Shown: positions 1-10,875 of the stretch, one piece after another
How positions within the stretch are numbered: the stretch's first letter is position 1
How the letters are laid out: every line of letters begins with the position of its first letter
Assembly (NCBI GenBank): GCA_029204045.2
Contig: CM055061.1
Location: forward strand, 45,160,977-45,224,976
DNA: 64,000 nt
Direction of reading: 5' to 3'
DNA from: Tillandsia leiboldiana
Lineage: Eukaryota > Streptophyta > Magnoliopsida > Poales > Bromeliaceae
Position numbers and translations under genes: made by a program
The notes under the pieces: model-generated
Databases searched by the model: none
The model's input: only the letters and a program-made list of their open reading frames with translations
Told to the model about the DNA's origin: nothing

Positions 1-319
1 GACCAGAGAGGTAATCTTTATCCAAACTTCACCCGGAGTCCAATTTTGACATCTGCGTCGCGCGAAATCACCCCTATACACTCGACGGGTCCTCCAATTT
101 TCCACGGGATCCCTTTTTGAGCCCGAAGTCCAACACTTGTGTCCAAATTGCGCACAAACACCATCGACACACCACGAAGGCCTCCAGTGATGCAACTAAA
201 TTCCAAATTGCTACACAAATCCATTTCTCGGGCCCGCCATGCGCACAAACACTCCCAACGGCCACAAAAAGCTGCCCAACAACCAGCAAGCCCTACGCGG
301 GGGATTCCGGGACCTCACA
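1..319 (-). mobile_element. Element G: 5' end of a Gypsy-type LTR, cut by the window edge
   Basis: Read on the minus strand from 319, this begins TGTGAGGTCCCGGAATCC, matching LTR starts at 22953, 26795 and 32972. It continues with the same landmarks as the C1 and D LTRs: a GTGTTTGTGCGCA block (twice here), 'gacacaagtg.tggacttcggg', then 'ggaggacc'. The E1 integrase reading stops being recognisable at this boundary, so G inserted into E1. Bases 320-324 (gaagc) should be one copy of its target duplication; the other is outside the window. Confidence 0.8.
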
Positions 320-755
320 GAAGCATCACACGCGTCATCTCTTGAACAACCCTGTTTTTGCGCTCGACTACACCATCCTGCTGAGGTGTATAGGGTGCTG
401 AGAATTCATGTTTTATGCCGTTGGAAGTGCAAAAATCAATGAATTTAGAATTAATAAATTCTCCACCTCTATCACTTCGAACACGAACGATCTTTTCATT
501 TCTTTCAATCATAATACGATGACAAACCTCATGAAAAGAATCGAAAGTATCCGCTTTCTCTTTTAAAAATGTTACCCATGAATATCTAGAGAAATCATCA
601 ACCAAAAGAAAAGTATACCATTTACCTCCCAAAGATGGTTGACGAGTCGGCCCCATTAAGTCCATGTGCAGTAATTCTAAGGGCCGGTTGGTACCAACGT
701 GGTTTAAGTTCTTGTGTGCAACCCTTGATGTTTTTCCTTTTGACAACCTCCACAC
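320..755 (-). pseudogene. Copia integrase catalytic core, truncated (E1)
   Basis: The frame opens at 755 and is readable to about 320. It shows the retroelement integrase core: an HMDLMGP block with the first catalytic Asp, a LLVDDFSRYSWV block, VRSDRGGEF with the second Asp, and GVVERKNR with the catalytic Glu. The spacing from DRGG to ERKN is about the DD35E distance. The enzyme would join element cDNA to the host genome. The frame differs from the protease piece, so a frameshift separates them. The C-terminal integrase, RT and RNase H are missing because G interrupts here. Identification is secure; activity is not possible. Confidence 0.85.
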
Positions 756-1234
756 ACAATGTTATCTTTAAAAGAAAGTTTGGGAACCCCCTTAACTACA
801 TCTTTATTTGAAATCCTTGCTAGTTCTTTAAAATTTATGTGACCTAGTCTTTTATGCCAAAGAGTTTCATTATCTAAAGAAACTAGGTTACACTTTTCAG
901 AAATTTTGTTTGAAACAACATAGTAATTATTTTCTGACCTAACCCATTTCAAAAAGAATACATGGTCCTTATCAGTTACAATACATTCTACAGAAGAAAA
1001 ATTAACTGAGAAACCATTGTCAAAAAGTTGACTTATACTAATGAGGTTAGTCTTTAGGCCTTCAACAAATAAGACATTGTTCAAAACCGGGCCTTCTGGA
1101 ATAGCGATTGTTCCTTTTCCAACAATTTTGGAAGAACGACCGTCTTCGAAAACAACATGTCCTCCAGAGATTTTCTCGAAAGTTTGAAAACTGTTTTTGT
1201 CACCGGTCATGTGACGGGAACATCCAGATACCAA
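704..1234 (-). pseudogene. Copia protease end and integrase zinc-binding (GAG-pre-integrase) region (E1)
   Basis: The readable frame starts with SGCSRHMTGDK, the segment that follows the catalytic Asp of Copia aspartic proteases. It continues through NVLFVEGLKTNLISISQL, typical of the protease-integrase linker. LWHKRLGHINF and a following CGGC give the H-H-C-C zinc-binding set of the integrase N-terminus. The bases encoding the active-site region appear altered by a small deletion, so the Asp-Ser-Gly is not in frame with the rest. The next block (integrase core) is in another frame. Confidence 0.8.
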
Positions 1235-1332
1235 GACGAGTTGTCATAAGCGTGTAAAGAAGTATGAACAACAAGACAAGGGAAGATTTCACCTTTGCGC
1301 ACCCAAACCTTTTTGGACTGCGTCGACAATGA

Positions 1333-1821
1333 TTATGAAGTTATTCTCCTAGGTGAAAGCGTTTTGATTGATTCATCGCTTTTCCTTGACGTCGTCGTCT
1401 TGTTTAATGTACTACCAATGTTCTTTTCTTTTGAAAAATCCTTCTTTGATTTCCGGGGAGTGAACTCATTGGTAGTAGTTGCAAGAGGTGCTTGATTTGT
1501 TCGTTTCGCTCCAATCTTGCAATTTCTTCTTATGTGCCCTGCATAACCACAACGAAAACATACCTTTGTACTTGACGATCCCGAAGTAGGTGAGGTAAGG
1601 TTGTTGTCGTTGATTGCAGTGAAATCCGTCGTCGGAGGAGGAGTTACCGACTGGGGCACAAAAACTGTCCCAACCGAACTAGGATTGTCTTCAGTTCGAT
1701 TGTATCCAAGGCCGAAACGGTTTGTTTGACCAAGACCAAGCAATTTATCCAACTTGCTCCTTCCAGAAGAAAATCTCTTTAAATCATCTTTAAGTTGGAA
1801 AATGGTCTTCGTCATCTCCAT
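1333..1821 (-). pseudogene. Gag-pol spacer with a second CCHC zinc knuckle (E1)
   Basis: The translation has a charged helical start, a Ser/Thr/Pro-rich middle, then CFRCGYAGHIRRNC, a complete CX2CX4HX4C zinc knuckle for nucleic-acid binding. Basic Lys/Arg-rich residues follow. An extra knuckle between the main gag knuckle and protease is a feature I associate with SIRE-type Copia elements. It overlaps the preceding coiled-coil frame by 10 bases in another phase, so a frameshift separates what was probably one polyprotein. Sequence from 1235 to 1332 has no readable domain and probably holds the broken protease start. Confidence 0.65.
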
Positions 1822-2027
1822 TTTTTTTTCTGTCGAGCCTCGGAGTAGAGCTTCAAGAAGTAACCAGCTTTATCAACCATTTTTACATGTTCCTTCTCGA
1901 AATGCTCATTTTTCACTTGAAGTGAAGCATTTGCTTTTATCAGGTTATCCCTTTCCACTTCAAGACTGGTCGAGAGAGAAGTTGCCCTTTTTACTTCTTC
2001 TTCGAGATCCTGCAATCTCCCTCTCAA
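1812..2027 (-). pseudogene. Coiled-coil segment of Copia gag polyprotein (E1)
   Basis: This short frame translates to a heptad-like, Leu/Glu/Lys-rich stretch (RLQDLEEEVKRATS, then LEVERDNLIKANASL) typical of a coiled coil. It lies between the first zinc-knuckle region and the second-knuckle spacer, each in a different phase. It is best read as part of one gag polyprotein broken by frameshifts. No catalytic motif is present. Confidence 0.55.
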
Positions 2028-3295
2028 CCCCTTGTTTTGCTTTGCCAGTTTCTTTGATCCCTTAAGAGTTTATGGTAGGCAAAAGCAAAGTCTTCACCTT
2101 CGGAGTTGCTCAATTCGTTGTCCGTTGCATTCTTTTCAACTTGGGAGGAGTTGGACAAGGAATCGAATGTACTTGCCATAAAGCACACGAAATGTGAAGT
2201 TGTGGGCGCGTGGAACGCCGTTGCGTTATTCTCTTCATCACTAGAAGATGACTCATTTGACATTGAGGTGTTATCCCAAGTGACGGCTTGCATCGCTTTC
2301 TTCTTTGACGGATTCTTATTGGGACACTCCGTTGAGATATGGTCGTACCCTCGGCACTTGAAGCATTGGACTTGTCCCTCTGAGCTTTTCTTATCCTTTG
2401 AAAAACTTTCTTGCTTTCTTGACTTGTGGCTTGAAAAACCTTTGCCTTTCTTTGACTTTACGAAGGATGAAGTTTTACTTGAACTACCCCTTCGAAAGTT
2501 TCGGCGAAATTTTCTTGTCAAGAGAACAAGTTGCTTCTCAAAGTCCTCCATAGATAGGTTCTCGTCATCGTCTGAGGAGGATGAATCCGCGTCTTCTTCT
2601 TTTGTTGTTTTCAACGCAAAACCTGAAGACTTAGAAGAGGATGCTTTTCCAGAAGAATAGTTAGTAGGAAATGTCATTTCATATGTTTGTAATGAACCAA
2701 CTAATTCTTATACACGGATTTCGTCCGGGTGTTTAATAGTTTCAATGGCCGTAACCTTAGAACGAAATCTTTCAGGAAGAGTCCTTAAAATCTTTCTTAC
2801 AATTTTAAATTCTGGAATTTTCTCTCCCAAGTTAGCACATGTATTCACGATGTCTTGCAATCACGTATAGTAATCTATGAAAGATTCATTTTCTGCCATG
2901 AAAATAGAGTCAAACTTGCTCGTAAGCATTTGCAGTTTTCGAATCTTCACAAGGTTAGTTCCCTCATGTGTAACTTGAAGAACATCCCAGATTTCTTTTG
3001 CAGTCTTACATGCCAAGACGCGAGAGAACTCAGTTTGCGACAAAGCATTAAATAAGGCATTAATTCCTTTGTCATTGTAAGAAGATGAGTCAATCTCTTC
3101 CTTGGTCCATTTCGACCTAGGTTTGATGGTGTGAACATCAACAATAACTTCAGTTGGATTTGACCATCCTAACTCGATAGATTGCCACACCCGTTCGTCG
3201 ATGGAAATTAAAAAGGCTTTCATCCGTACTTTCCAGTAGGCATAGTTTATTCCATCGAAGAACGGGGGTCTGTTGATGTTCCCACCTTCAACCAT
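2024..3295 (-). pseudogene. Copia gag, N-terminal domain plus first zinc knuckle (E1)
   Basis: Gag forms the virus-like particle. The start at 3295 gives MVEGGNINRPPFFDG followed by YAYWKVRMKAFL, the plant Copia gag N-terminus, closely matching the E3 gag at 44009. The same frame runs down to 2024 but is broken by a TGA near 2861 (after FIDYYT) and a TAA near 2705. After the gag core come an Asp/Ser-rich acidic patch, a basic linker, and CFKCRGYDHISTEC, a CX2CX4HX4C knuckle. The PBS lies about 20 bases upstream of the start. Confidence 0.85.
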
Positions 3296-3314
3296 TGTTT
3301 ACAACCCTATTCCC

Positions 3315-3326
3315 GCTCTGATACCA
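3315..3326 (-). other. Primer-binding site of E1
   Basis: On the minus strand this reads TGGTATCAGAGC, the complement of the 3' end of plant initiator Met-tRNA. It starts two bases after the LTR terminus and lies just upstream of the gag start, as expected for minus-strand priming. Confidence 0.85.
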
Positions 3327-3635
3327 ATTGTTGGGTCACCTCTGTAATAAGGATCTAAATAGGGGAAAAAACACCTAGAGGGGGGGTGAATAGGTGTAAA
3401 TGATAAACACTCAAAAATCTTTGCGTAATAAAAACTCAATGCGGAAATGAAAATAACACGCAAGATTTTTACGTGAAAAACTCCAAAACCTGGAGTAAAA
3501 AACCATGGGACCGATAACACGGTGAAATCAACTAAGATTATAACACATACAAAGGTGATATAACGCACTCACAGACGACTCATCCTTTTTCCATACGCTA
3601 CGAGTTGATCTTCTCCGCTCGCTCCGCAACGCGCC

Positions 3636-3813
3636 TCGAATCCACGATTTGCATCTAACACCGAATCCACGGCGTCCAACGTCGAGTCCACGACGTCTGA
3701 CCGAATCCACGGTCTTCACCCAGTAGTACGTCTCGAATCCACCAACGTACCTCGCTCCGAATCCACGAGAGCGGTAGCACCTTGAATCCACAATGCCACA
3801 CGAGTCCACGCGC
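3636..3813 (-). promoter_or_regulatory. Array of hexaloop hairpins in the E1 leader (R/U5)
   Basis: On the minus strand this segment holds eight occurrences of TGGATT or TGGACT, most flanked by complementary arms closed by CG pairs. Clear cases by plus-strand coordinates: 3679-3696 (ACGTCG with CGACGT), 3699-3714 (GACCG with CGGTC), 3658-3675 (six pairs, one wobble), 3753-3773 (CGCTC with GAGCG plus two inner pairs), 3726-3750 (GTACGT with ACGTAC, larger loop). Stems at 3636-3647 and 3782-3793 are only three pairs. It lies downstream of the TATA box, so it would be in the transcript leader. Confidence 0.6.
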
Positions 3814-3880
3814 CGATTTGGGAAAATCGTTGTTTTTGGGTGGTGATAATCCACCGAATACTTAGATCAAAGATAGATCG

Positions 3881-3885
3881 GAAGT
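3881..3885. other. Target-site duplication of A, left copy (GAAGT)
   Basis: GAAGT directly precedes the left LTR end of A and is repeated at 14563-14567 directly after the right end. The flanks rejoin to give a continuous Copia LTR, confirming a simple insertion. Confidence 0.95.
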
Positions 3886-3897
3886 TGTCACGCCCCG

Positions 3898-3960
3898 GGG
3901 TCGCACTGCGACCCGGGCTCGCCAACAGATCCGCCATCTGTACGGAAACTGCCGCACAGA
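3898..3960 (-). promoter_or_regulatory. Paired terminal hairpins of A 3' LTR
   Basis: Two hairpins lie within 75 bases of the LTR end. The inner one pairs 3898-3904 (GGGTCGC) with 3908-3914 (GCGACCC). The other pairs 3937-3945 with 3952-3960 around a 6-base loop, nine pairs with one G-U in the transcript sense. The same layout with different stem bases recurs in the C, D and F families. Confidence 0.65.
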
Positions 3961-6747
3961 CGAAGCGTCTACCCTGCAAGTCAGATCTAAGCTAAAAAAA
4001 AACATGTATCAGAGCTGAAACTAAAACCAAAAGCTATAGAATAAAAACTGAACATCTAGAATAGTAAAATCTCCACGAGTACACAAATCCTCAAGGTACA
4101 TAGGCTCACAAGAAAAAAAACAAGTACTATCCTCACAAGTCTCTCAGAATGTCCAGTACAAAAGTGGAAACATAAATACACCGGGTACCTCTACCTCAGA
4201 CTCTCAATGCTGGTAAGGAACTAATCGGCCGCGTCCTCACCTCGAACTGCTGTCTCTGCGCGAACCAAGCCGGAACAGCTGCCTCAAACCTGTCACCGCA
4301 GCGGGTGTGAGATCTACTGCAGAAGGCAGATCTCAGTGGGTACCGTCCCAATATCCACGGTATGCCCACTAAGTCTACTGGAGGCAAAACAGATAGGTAT
4401 GCAGATAGATAGGTAGATAGATAAATAATGGTAAGCTGAAAAGAAAACTACAGCTAGAAGGTCTCAATCATACGGCTCAAAAAGAAGCTCTACCAATGAT
4501 ACGATATGCATATACTAACACTGCTAATAATATGCCTCAAGTACTATGCTCAAAGGGAAACTCATCAATGAACATGCTATGCCATCACTCTCTCAATGTC
4601 ACCCAATCTCAATGACTGCCTCATAGGGTCCAGTCAAGCCTGCGCCAAACCTACTGCCACCTCGTCCTCACTGGGACGGGACTTACGTAGGGCGTCCCAC
4701 ACGGACTATCAGAAGCGAACTCTAGTGTATCAACTAGTCGCATCATCGCAGCCTCGTCAGGCTCGGTATCATCACACACACCCGGGTGGTAGCTCGAGGG
4801 GAGCGACCCCACCGAACTCAAGCATCGCATCTGTATCACTATCTCATAAGCGGCACATGCAGGCTACAGTCCACGATCAAATAGATCGGCAACTCGATGC
4901 TCGAAAGCGCAACTCTGTCGGAAAAGACTCCACGACTCAAACAGGAAAACCCAAACACTCTCACAACTATGTCGGAGAACCCTCAACGACTCAATCTGAT
5001 AATGCACGACCCATGGCTGAGTCGGGAAACCTCCACGACTCGATCTGCCAGAACCCCAAGATCCTCGAAGCTAAGTGGGAGAACCACCTCCACCACTAAA
5101 TCAGAATACGACCCATGATCTAGAGTAATCTCACTATCCCATAAGGAAGCTTCAACGTCAAATGACACTATAACTCATCTCAAACTCAAAAAGAGACCCC
5201 TCGGCCCCTAGGCACGAGGTCTAATGCACCCTGAATCTATGCTATATCCCTGGCAAACTTATAATTTAAAATCACTTTTGAAAATAATGTTTTTCCTTAA
5301 AACAGGCTTTACTCAATTTTTAAAACGACCAGGGAGTAGCAAAAATGCCGACAGAACATGTAGTCTAGTGCCATAAGGTAACAGGAGTATACTAAAAATA
5401 ATCTGGGGTTCGAAATAAGTTCCTAAAAAGGATCCAGGCAACTATCAGATTAAATACAGGAAAAACAACATAATAATTATGATCAAATTGCATTCAATAG
5501 CATTAAAGGGCATTCCATAAATTTTTGAGAAATTCCAACCCACCTGGAACGCTTTCCGTAGGCAATTGCAGAAGTCGGTGAAGTGCCGGAAACTCGAACT
5601 GACGAAACCTCGAAAATCGTGCCACGTGCGCGCACCTTGCCGCGAATCAGGAAAAAAAAAAACCCCGGTAGCTCAAATAAAGTTCTTGAGTACTTCACAA
5701 AAATCTGCACACGTTCCGGGTTGCTCCACAGCCAACTCACCTCACTCGGTCGCGCTCTAATAGTCACAAACACACCAAAAGCCTACAGCAGCTCCAAGTC
5801 CAACCACCACATCAACAGCTCACAATAAAATCACCTATAGCTCCAAAGTATACTATTAATTCAGTCCATAGCCCAATTTCAGTTCACCTCATTACCAACA
5901 ACACACTTTAATAAAATCCCTACAGCACACCTTAATAAAATCCCAACAGCTCACTAATTAAAAACCCACAGCACACATTAAAGCTCCAAATAGTACACTT
6001 AAAACTCTCCCTGCTCACAAAAGGCCACAAAACTCTACACACACCAAGTCCAAATACACCCACACATCGACACAATTCACAATAACAATCTGCACACTAA
6101 TCCATAAATGCCCACATAATACTATTCACTTAATTCCATCCCAGCATATTTAAAAGCTTCCAAAAGCACACACTAATTCCACCATTAAATTATTCACAAA
6201 GAAAAACTCCCAAAATTAAATACATACTCTCACAAATAACAAAAAATGTAAGCTCCAATTACATAATTCTATTAGCACCCAGTAGGTCCACTCACACACA
6301 TTAACATCTCACAGCATCAACTGCATGCTTACTTAAACACCATTACACAATAGCTCCACAATCCCCTTAAAGCTCCAAGCATGCTAATAATTAAAAACAT
6401 ATATATATAAACCCTTAATTCCACAATTACATGCTACATCCACAACATATCAGTCCAACATAACCACTGCATGCTTATAAAAATAAAAGCTTACCTTCAC
6501 GAACTAAAAATTAAATCCACACACAAACACTAGCCTCATGATAATCCTCATCATCATCGCCATTTTAAACACCATAATCTTAAATAACATAACCATCAGC
6601 TGCACTACCATCACCATCTGCACCTTGCCAAAAACCATCACAAATGGCGCCGTCCTTAAAGAGGCTCTTCGCGCGCGCGCTCCGCTCCGCTTGGCGCCGC
6701 GGCTCCTTGCGAGAAGTCCTCACCATCAAAGCTCCTCCAACCCTTCC

Positions 6748-6830
6748 CTTTCCTTTTTTTTTTTTTTTCTTCTTCTTCTCCTTTTCTCCCTTTCTCTCTT
6801 TCTTTCTTTCCTCCGTTTCCACTCCATTCC
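6748..6830. repeat. Pyrimidine-rich low-complexity tract in A left LTR
   Basis: A run of T, CTT and CTTT units on the plus strand (GA-rich on the transcript strand). It recurs at about 13738-13820 in the right LTR. It creates apparent Lys/Glu-rich or Phe-rich frames that are not genes. Confidence 0.8.
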
Positions 6831-7570
6831 TCTGCTAACAGGAGAAGAAGTGGTGGTGGTGGCGGCCTAATTAATTAGCTACGGCTAACTAAGGGGAGGA
6901 GGTGGGGGTGGTTGGGAGCATTTATTGCACCCAAATAAAAAATTCAACTCACACTTTAACCCAAATCACATTAATCCACTCCCTTATCCAATTAACATCC
7001 CTAATTCATTCTTTTCTTTCAAACCTCCCAGACCAAAGCCCCCAACACCCACTAATTAATTAACAAAATTAATTAAATAATCCATAAAGCCCCTAATAAC
7101 TCACTTTTTGCCTTCGGGGCCTCCGCCTCCGTCCGGAACCTCCCGAACTCCGCTGTAATCTGAAAATACACATGCCCACAGCTTTTTTTCTCCTCAAAAA
7201 GCTCAACCGTGGAGTCGGTGGGCTCAATCCAAAAAACCGGCTCCAAAACTGCCAGTTCCAACTCACTTTTTGCCTTCGGGCTATCTGCATCCGTCCGGAA
7301 CCTCCCGAACTCAGCTGTAATCTGCAAATACACGTGTTCCCAGAGTTTTCCCAATTTCCTGCACACCACGATGGAGTCGAGGCATCCCCGAAGCCAGTCT
7401 TCTAACGGCGGACAATGCCCGGAAAACCCCGAATAGGCCTGGGGCTTCCGCGTTGATCCAAGTCGACTCGAACTCATCTGTAATCCAATATGGAACATGC
7501 CCGAGGCGATTTAACCGCACCACGCCATCTCACGAGGTCGGTGCGCTATCCGAAATCCCGTTACTCTACA

Positions 7571-7606
7571 CTCTCCTCTCCTTAAAAAGGTTTCGTCCTC
7601 GAAACC
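7571..7606 (-). other. Polypurine tract and pre-tract hairpin of A
   Basis: On the minus strand AAGGAGAGGAGAG (7583-7571) directly precedes the 3' LTR, the expected plus-strand primer. Just upstream is a perfect hairpin, GGTTTCG-AGGA-CGAAACC (7606-7589), found at the same place in C1, C2, D and, with one loop change, F. Confidence 0.8.
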
Positions 7607-8394
7607 AAAAGTAGATCCATAACTCAGGAGGGTGCCTCAAACAAATGGGGATAAGAGATCCCTAACTCAACAACAGCTCTCAGGTGGTCATTCTCACCTA
7701 ACAGGGTGGTTACACCGAACCTTCACCAAAGATATATCTCAACTGCAAAATTCCCTTGTCACAAGAAAGACCTGCATCGGTCGCTTCAGATAGCTCAATT
7801 CCTCGTCCAACTTCATGAAGCGCAATCCAAATCATGCAAGGGATCAAATACACTTCTTCCAGCCAGAAAACACTCGCGGATCAAACTCCCCGCGTAAATC
7901 TCGATTGTTCGTATTCTTGCGGATAGTGGCTTTCACAATTATAGTTCCCAAATCCAAACACTAAGCCTCCAATAGGCATAACCCTTCGTTGCCCCTTCGC
8001 AACCAAGACACCCAAGTTCCACAGATGCATCTCTCATAACAATTTACAGGGGGAGTAGTTCAACATCGGGAAACAACGCTCAAATTCCAACTCTCAAATC
8101 CCAAGTTCCAAAAGTGGCAACCACCGATTCGAAAACCTCATTCCAAGGTTGCATGCTCGCCTAACCAAGGCGTACTGACCCAAAAAGTCTTGGCTGGGAT
8201 AATTATATGCTATAAGACCAAACTTACAATTCTAATAACTCTGTCCACCGACGTGGCTTCGACTAAGCTCTACCTGAGTGTCCAAGTATTTCAGGTTTGA
8301 AGATCTAAAAATAACTTAATATTCTCTCTATCACTGGCAATCATGCAAATCGATGCAGCTCTAACTCCTCGATGCAGCTATACAGGCCCTGCCT
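7607..8394. other. Interior of A with no recognisable coding
   Basis: Integrase would be expected between RT and the polypurine tract, but I can read no integrase motif in any frame here. This is either deeply decayed or replaced sequence. Confidence 0.5.
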
Positions 8395-9030
8395 AGTCCA
8401 AAACTTTTGACCTTAGTCACAATCATAGGCTTAGGCTAATTCCCAACGGCATCACTCTTCGTTGGGTCCTTAATCGCTCTTGCAGCCGAAAACATAAGGC
8501 CTAACCACAGAACCTTTCGAAGTCGAAAGCGCACTCCCTCAACTTGGCAAACCACTTCTTCTCTCAGAAGTTGCAGCACCATACTCAAGTGCTCCTCATG
8601 CTACAGGTCACCTCGGAAATAAATCCAGATATCCATGACGGGTACGGCTACCCACCCGTCCAAACAAAGCAGGAATGCCCGATTCCTCAAATTCTAAGGA
8701 CGACAAGGTATCAATCAATCCACAAAACTGTGCTGTAAGCTCATAATGCCCCTACCGGGTTCTGAACACTATCCGGGCACAGCCCTCGACTGTAAGGTTC
8801 CATAACCTACCAATCTCTCGCTTTCTCACCGTTGTATCCACAACGTGGCACAGGGTCGCACGGCCTCTCAATCCATCAGATCCCGCAACTGCGCTATCGA
8901 CTTTCTGTCTCACGGGCGATACTCCAAGGGGTGCTACCGAAGTCGGTGCAGCTTCAAAAACCACGTCGAACACTACCACACTCTCAATCCCACTAAACGG
9001 CGGCTTCAACAACAGATCAGGTGGACTCAC
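8395..9030 (-). pseudogene. Gypsy reverse transcriptase remnant (A)
   Basis: In several minus-strand frames fragments follow the order of a chromovirus RT. From 9030 a frame has PPFSGIE, DVVFEAAPTSVAP and GVSPV, which resembles the RT N-terminal segment before the fingers. Around 8590-8500 there is HEEHLSMVLQLLREE, the conserved block after the catalytic loop, then fragments resembling the LGH and DP-K-AV blocks down to about 8410. The catalytic Asp-Asp motif is not preserved (a DIWIYF-like string is in its place). Stops and frameshifts are numerous. Confidence 0.6.
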
Positions 9031-9768
9031 ACCGGATCACACAGCGATAAGGACATTCTTTAATCCCGGTGCCGCCGTAGGCACCTGCTTAAATGTCGCT
9101 AGCAAGGCGATACGACCACGACTCAACCCCGTCGTGATCTAGCCTCTTCCATAAACACACTCCTCCTGACCAGGTCCACGGAGGGTCATAGTCCTCCCAC
9201 GACAATCCAAGGTAGCCAAACAACGGGATAACCAATCCCTATCCCACACGTAACAACATCTCTAAACCGTTGGAGGACTAATTCTTAGTGGTCAATTCCA
9301 AAGTCCTATCTACACTGGGCAGGACTGGCAACACTCTTCCGTGCGATAAACGGGAACTAGAACCTGATCCTCACGTGCACAAGCCAACAGTCCTATCTCT
9401 GGCCCACACGAAGCTACCCCTGCTCTACAAAACAAGCACACGCGGTGCCGGCATCAACAAGCTCTAACTTCGACGACCCAAGGGTACCACACCTGGTAAA
9501 ATGTGATCCACTATCCTGGCACTCTCCAGCTAGCTGCACAACTCAACAAATAGATGCTGGAGGCCAACGCTCTAACTGCCGCGGCATCACGGCTTTATCA
9601 GTCTACTGGTAATCGGATGAACCTCTTCTTCCTGAAGGGGTAGTGGGGTGCTGTCGCAAGCGGCAAATCCAAGAGCACCATTCAGGAACACTCTGCCTGA
9701 AAATGTCCTGACACTGCTGCTGGTGCCTCGACTGTCGAGAACCTCCTAGACTTTGTCTCCTCTGAGAC
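9031..9768. other. Degenerate gag end and protease zone of A
   Basis: Between gag and RT remnants. Near 9620-9750 the bases resemble the zinc-knuckle zone of F (48780-48990), for example 'cctgaaaatgtcc.gac', but the Cys-His knuckle cannot be read. The remainder has no clear protein signal; protease is expected by position only. Confidence 0.4.
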
Positions 9769-10319
9769 CTATGATCCTGAGACTGGAATCATGGTAACCT
9801 TGATCCACTTAACTATCCCAAAATCCGACGATGCTAGACGTCTCACACTGAAGCTGTTCCCTTGCTCTTCGTCCCTCCTGGAAGTGATCGCTGATCCTCG
9901 GTCAAACCACTGAGCATGCACAATCGCTGCATTAAAGGTCGGCGCCCGCCGGATATGCCTTGAATCAAAGATGTCTCGATGCAGTCTACTCTCAAACATA
10001 ATCAAATTTCTGGGCCCCATCTCGGGCGACAAGGGGCACTCAGCTCAACAATCGCAGAAACTCGCTCCCGGTAATCCAATGAGCTCTCGATGGTCCAGCT
10101 GGACGAACTTGACGCCACCAATTCTCGGCGTCCCCATCCAAAAGTGCATAACCAAGTGCACCAGATGCTTCTCCTGAATGAACAATTCTCAAGTAATTTT
10201 TCCATAGCAGCAATCCAGTCCTCGGCCTTCCAAGGCTCCAAGCTCGGTCCCGAAATATGTAGGGGATGGAACTGAATGAAATAAAACAACCGGTCAGTAA
10301 CCTCTCGCTGCTTCTGCAT
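9769..10319 (-). pseudogene. Gypsy gag remnant (A)
   Basis: Two overlapping frames carry pieces of retrotransposon gag. From 10319 the motif PWKAEDWIAAMEKLLE matches the start of the gag core (compare the D gag at about 59370-59410). From 10032, RRAPTFNAAIVHAQWFDRGS matches F gag RRAPTLDAAIEHARWVDRGS. The core between them is frameshifted, so no capsid protein can be made. Confidence 0.7.
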
Positions 10320-10668
10320 CCTCAGTGGCGCGATCAGGATCGAAGTTGACGATGTCGAAGCTGGAAGTATTACTAGCTATACCCCGGAAGATGCTTTCGG
10401 CTCAAGCATGTGCATCAAGCGCTCCAAGTTCTCTTCCTGGCGCCGCATCGCCTTAAAGTCTGGCTACTGGGGCCTGTAACTCTCAGACCTCACTCTGCTC
10501 TATCCATTCAGCCTCCCACTGATCGGGCTCCTCATTGAAGGCCAACACGCCCTCGTCATCGAACGACGTCTCGGAAGCATCGAAGCCACTGCAACATAAC
10601 AAACATTAGGACCAAAGCTCTCTCGACCCAATCAAGCGAAAGTCTAAACATATTAACCTTTCTAAAGT

Positions 10669-10694
10669 ATTATGTTGTCTGCAGCCAACATAAT
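10669..10694 (-). promoter_or_regulatory. Leader hairpin with palindromic CTGCAG loop (A)
   Basis: Perfect 9-bp stem, arms 10669-10677 and 10686-10694 (ATTATGTTG and CAACATAAT), enclosing an 8-base loop with the self-complementary hexamer CTGCAG. The same hairpin is at 19835-19860, 30734-30759 and 58900-58923. The layout resembles a retroviral dimer-initiation kissing loop; the function is inferred. Confidence 0.7.
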
Positions 10695-10815
10695 CATCAT
10701 TAGAGAAATAATATGTAAAATCACTCACCCCAATACTCTGGTGAAGGTACAAACTCAATCAGGACTCTCGCTAAAATCACGTCTCTCACGACGGTCATCC
10801 TAATGTCCAACCAAT

Positions 10816-10867
10816 AGCCTAGGGTCTCTAAGTCCTCAATGACCTATACACCTAGGCTCTGATACCA
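10816..10867 (-). other. Primer-binding site and PBS stem of A
   Basis: The minus strand at 10867-10855 reads TGGTATCAGAGCC, complementary to initiator Met-tRNA, eight bases from the LTR end. Its 3' part falls in a perfect 8-bp inverted repeat (AGCCTAGG at 10816-10823 with CCTAGGCT at 10851-10858), a stem also seen in C1, C2 and D. Confidence 0.8.
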
Positions 10868-10875
10868 CCCTAATC

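Larger units (their letters stand above)
3329..3885 (-). repeat. E1 5' LTR, distal (3') half
   Basis: On the minus strand the LTR ends ...CAACA at 3329, next to the PBS. It is collinear with the E3 LTR (42709-43974): the shared end includes the purine tract, the 'ttcacccccc' block and the hairpin array. It breaks at 3885, where A inserted, and resumes at 14568. Confidence 0.85.
3886..7570 (-). repeat. A 3' LTR (left copy)
   Basis: 3,685 bp with TGT...ACA ends. On the minus strand it starts TGTAGAGTAACGGG and ends CCCCGGGGCGTGACA. It contains GATA-type microsatellite near 4392-4427, a CpG-rich patch near 6660-6710 and a pyrimidine run at 6748-6830. Open frames inside it are not conserved in reading frame between the two LTR copies. 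Confidence 0.9.

Noticed and set aside
3636..3813. Repeat-spacer look of the TGGATT array as a possible CRISPR array
   Set aside because: Plant transposon context, repeats only six bases, unequal spacing, and spacers that pair with each other across the loop; no cas genes.
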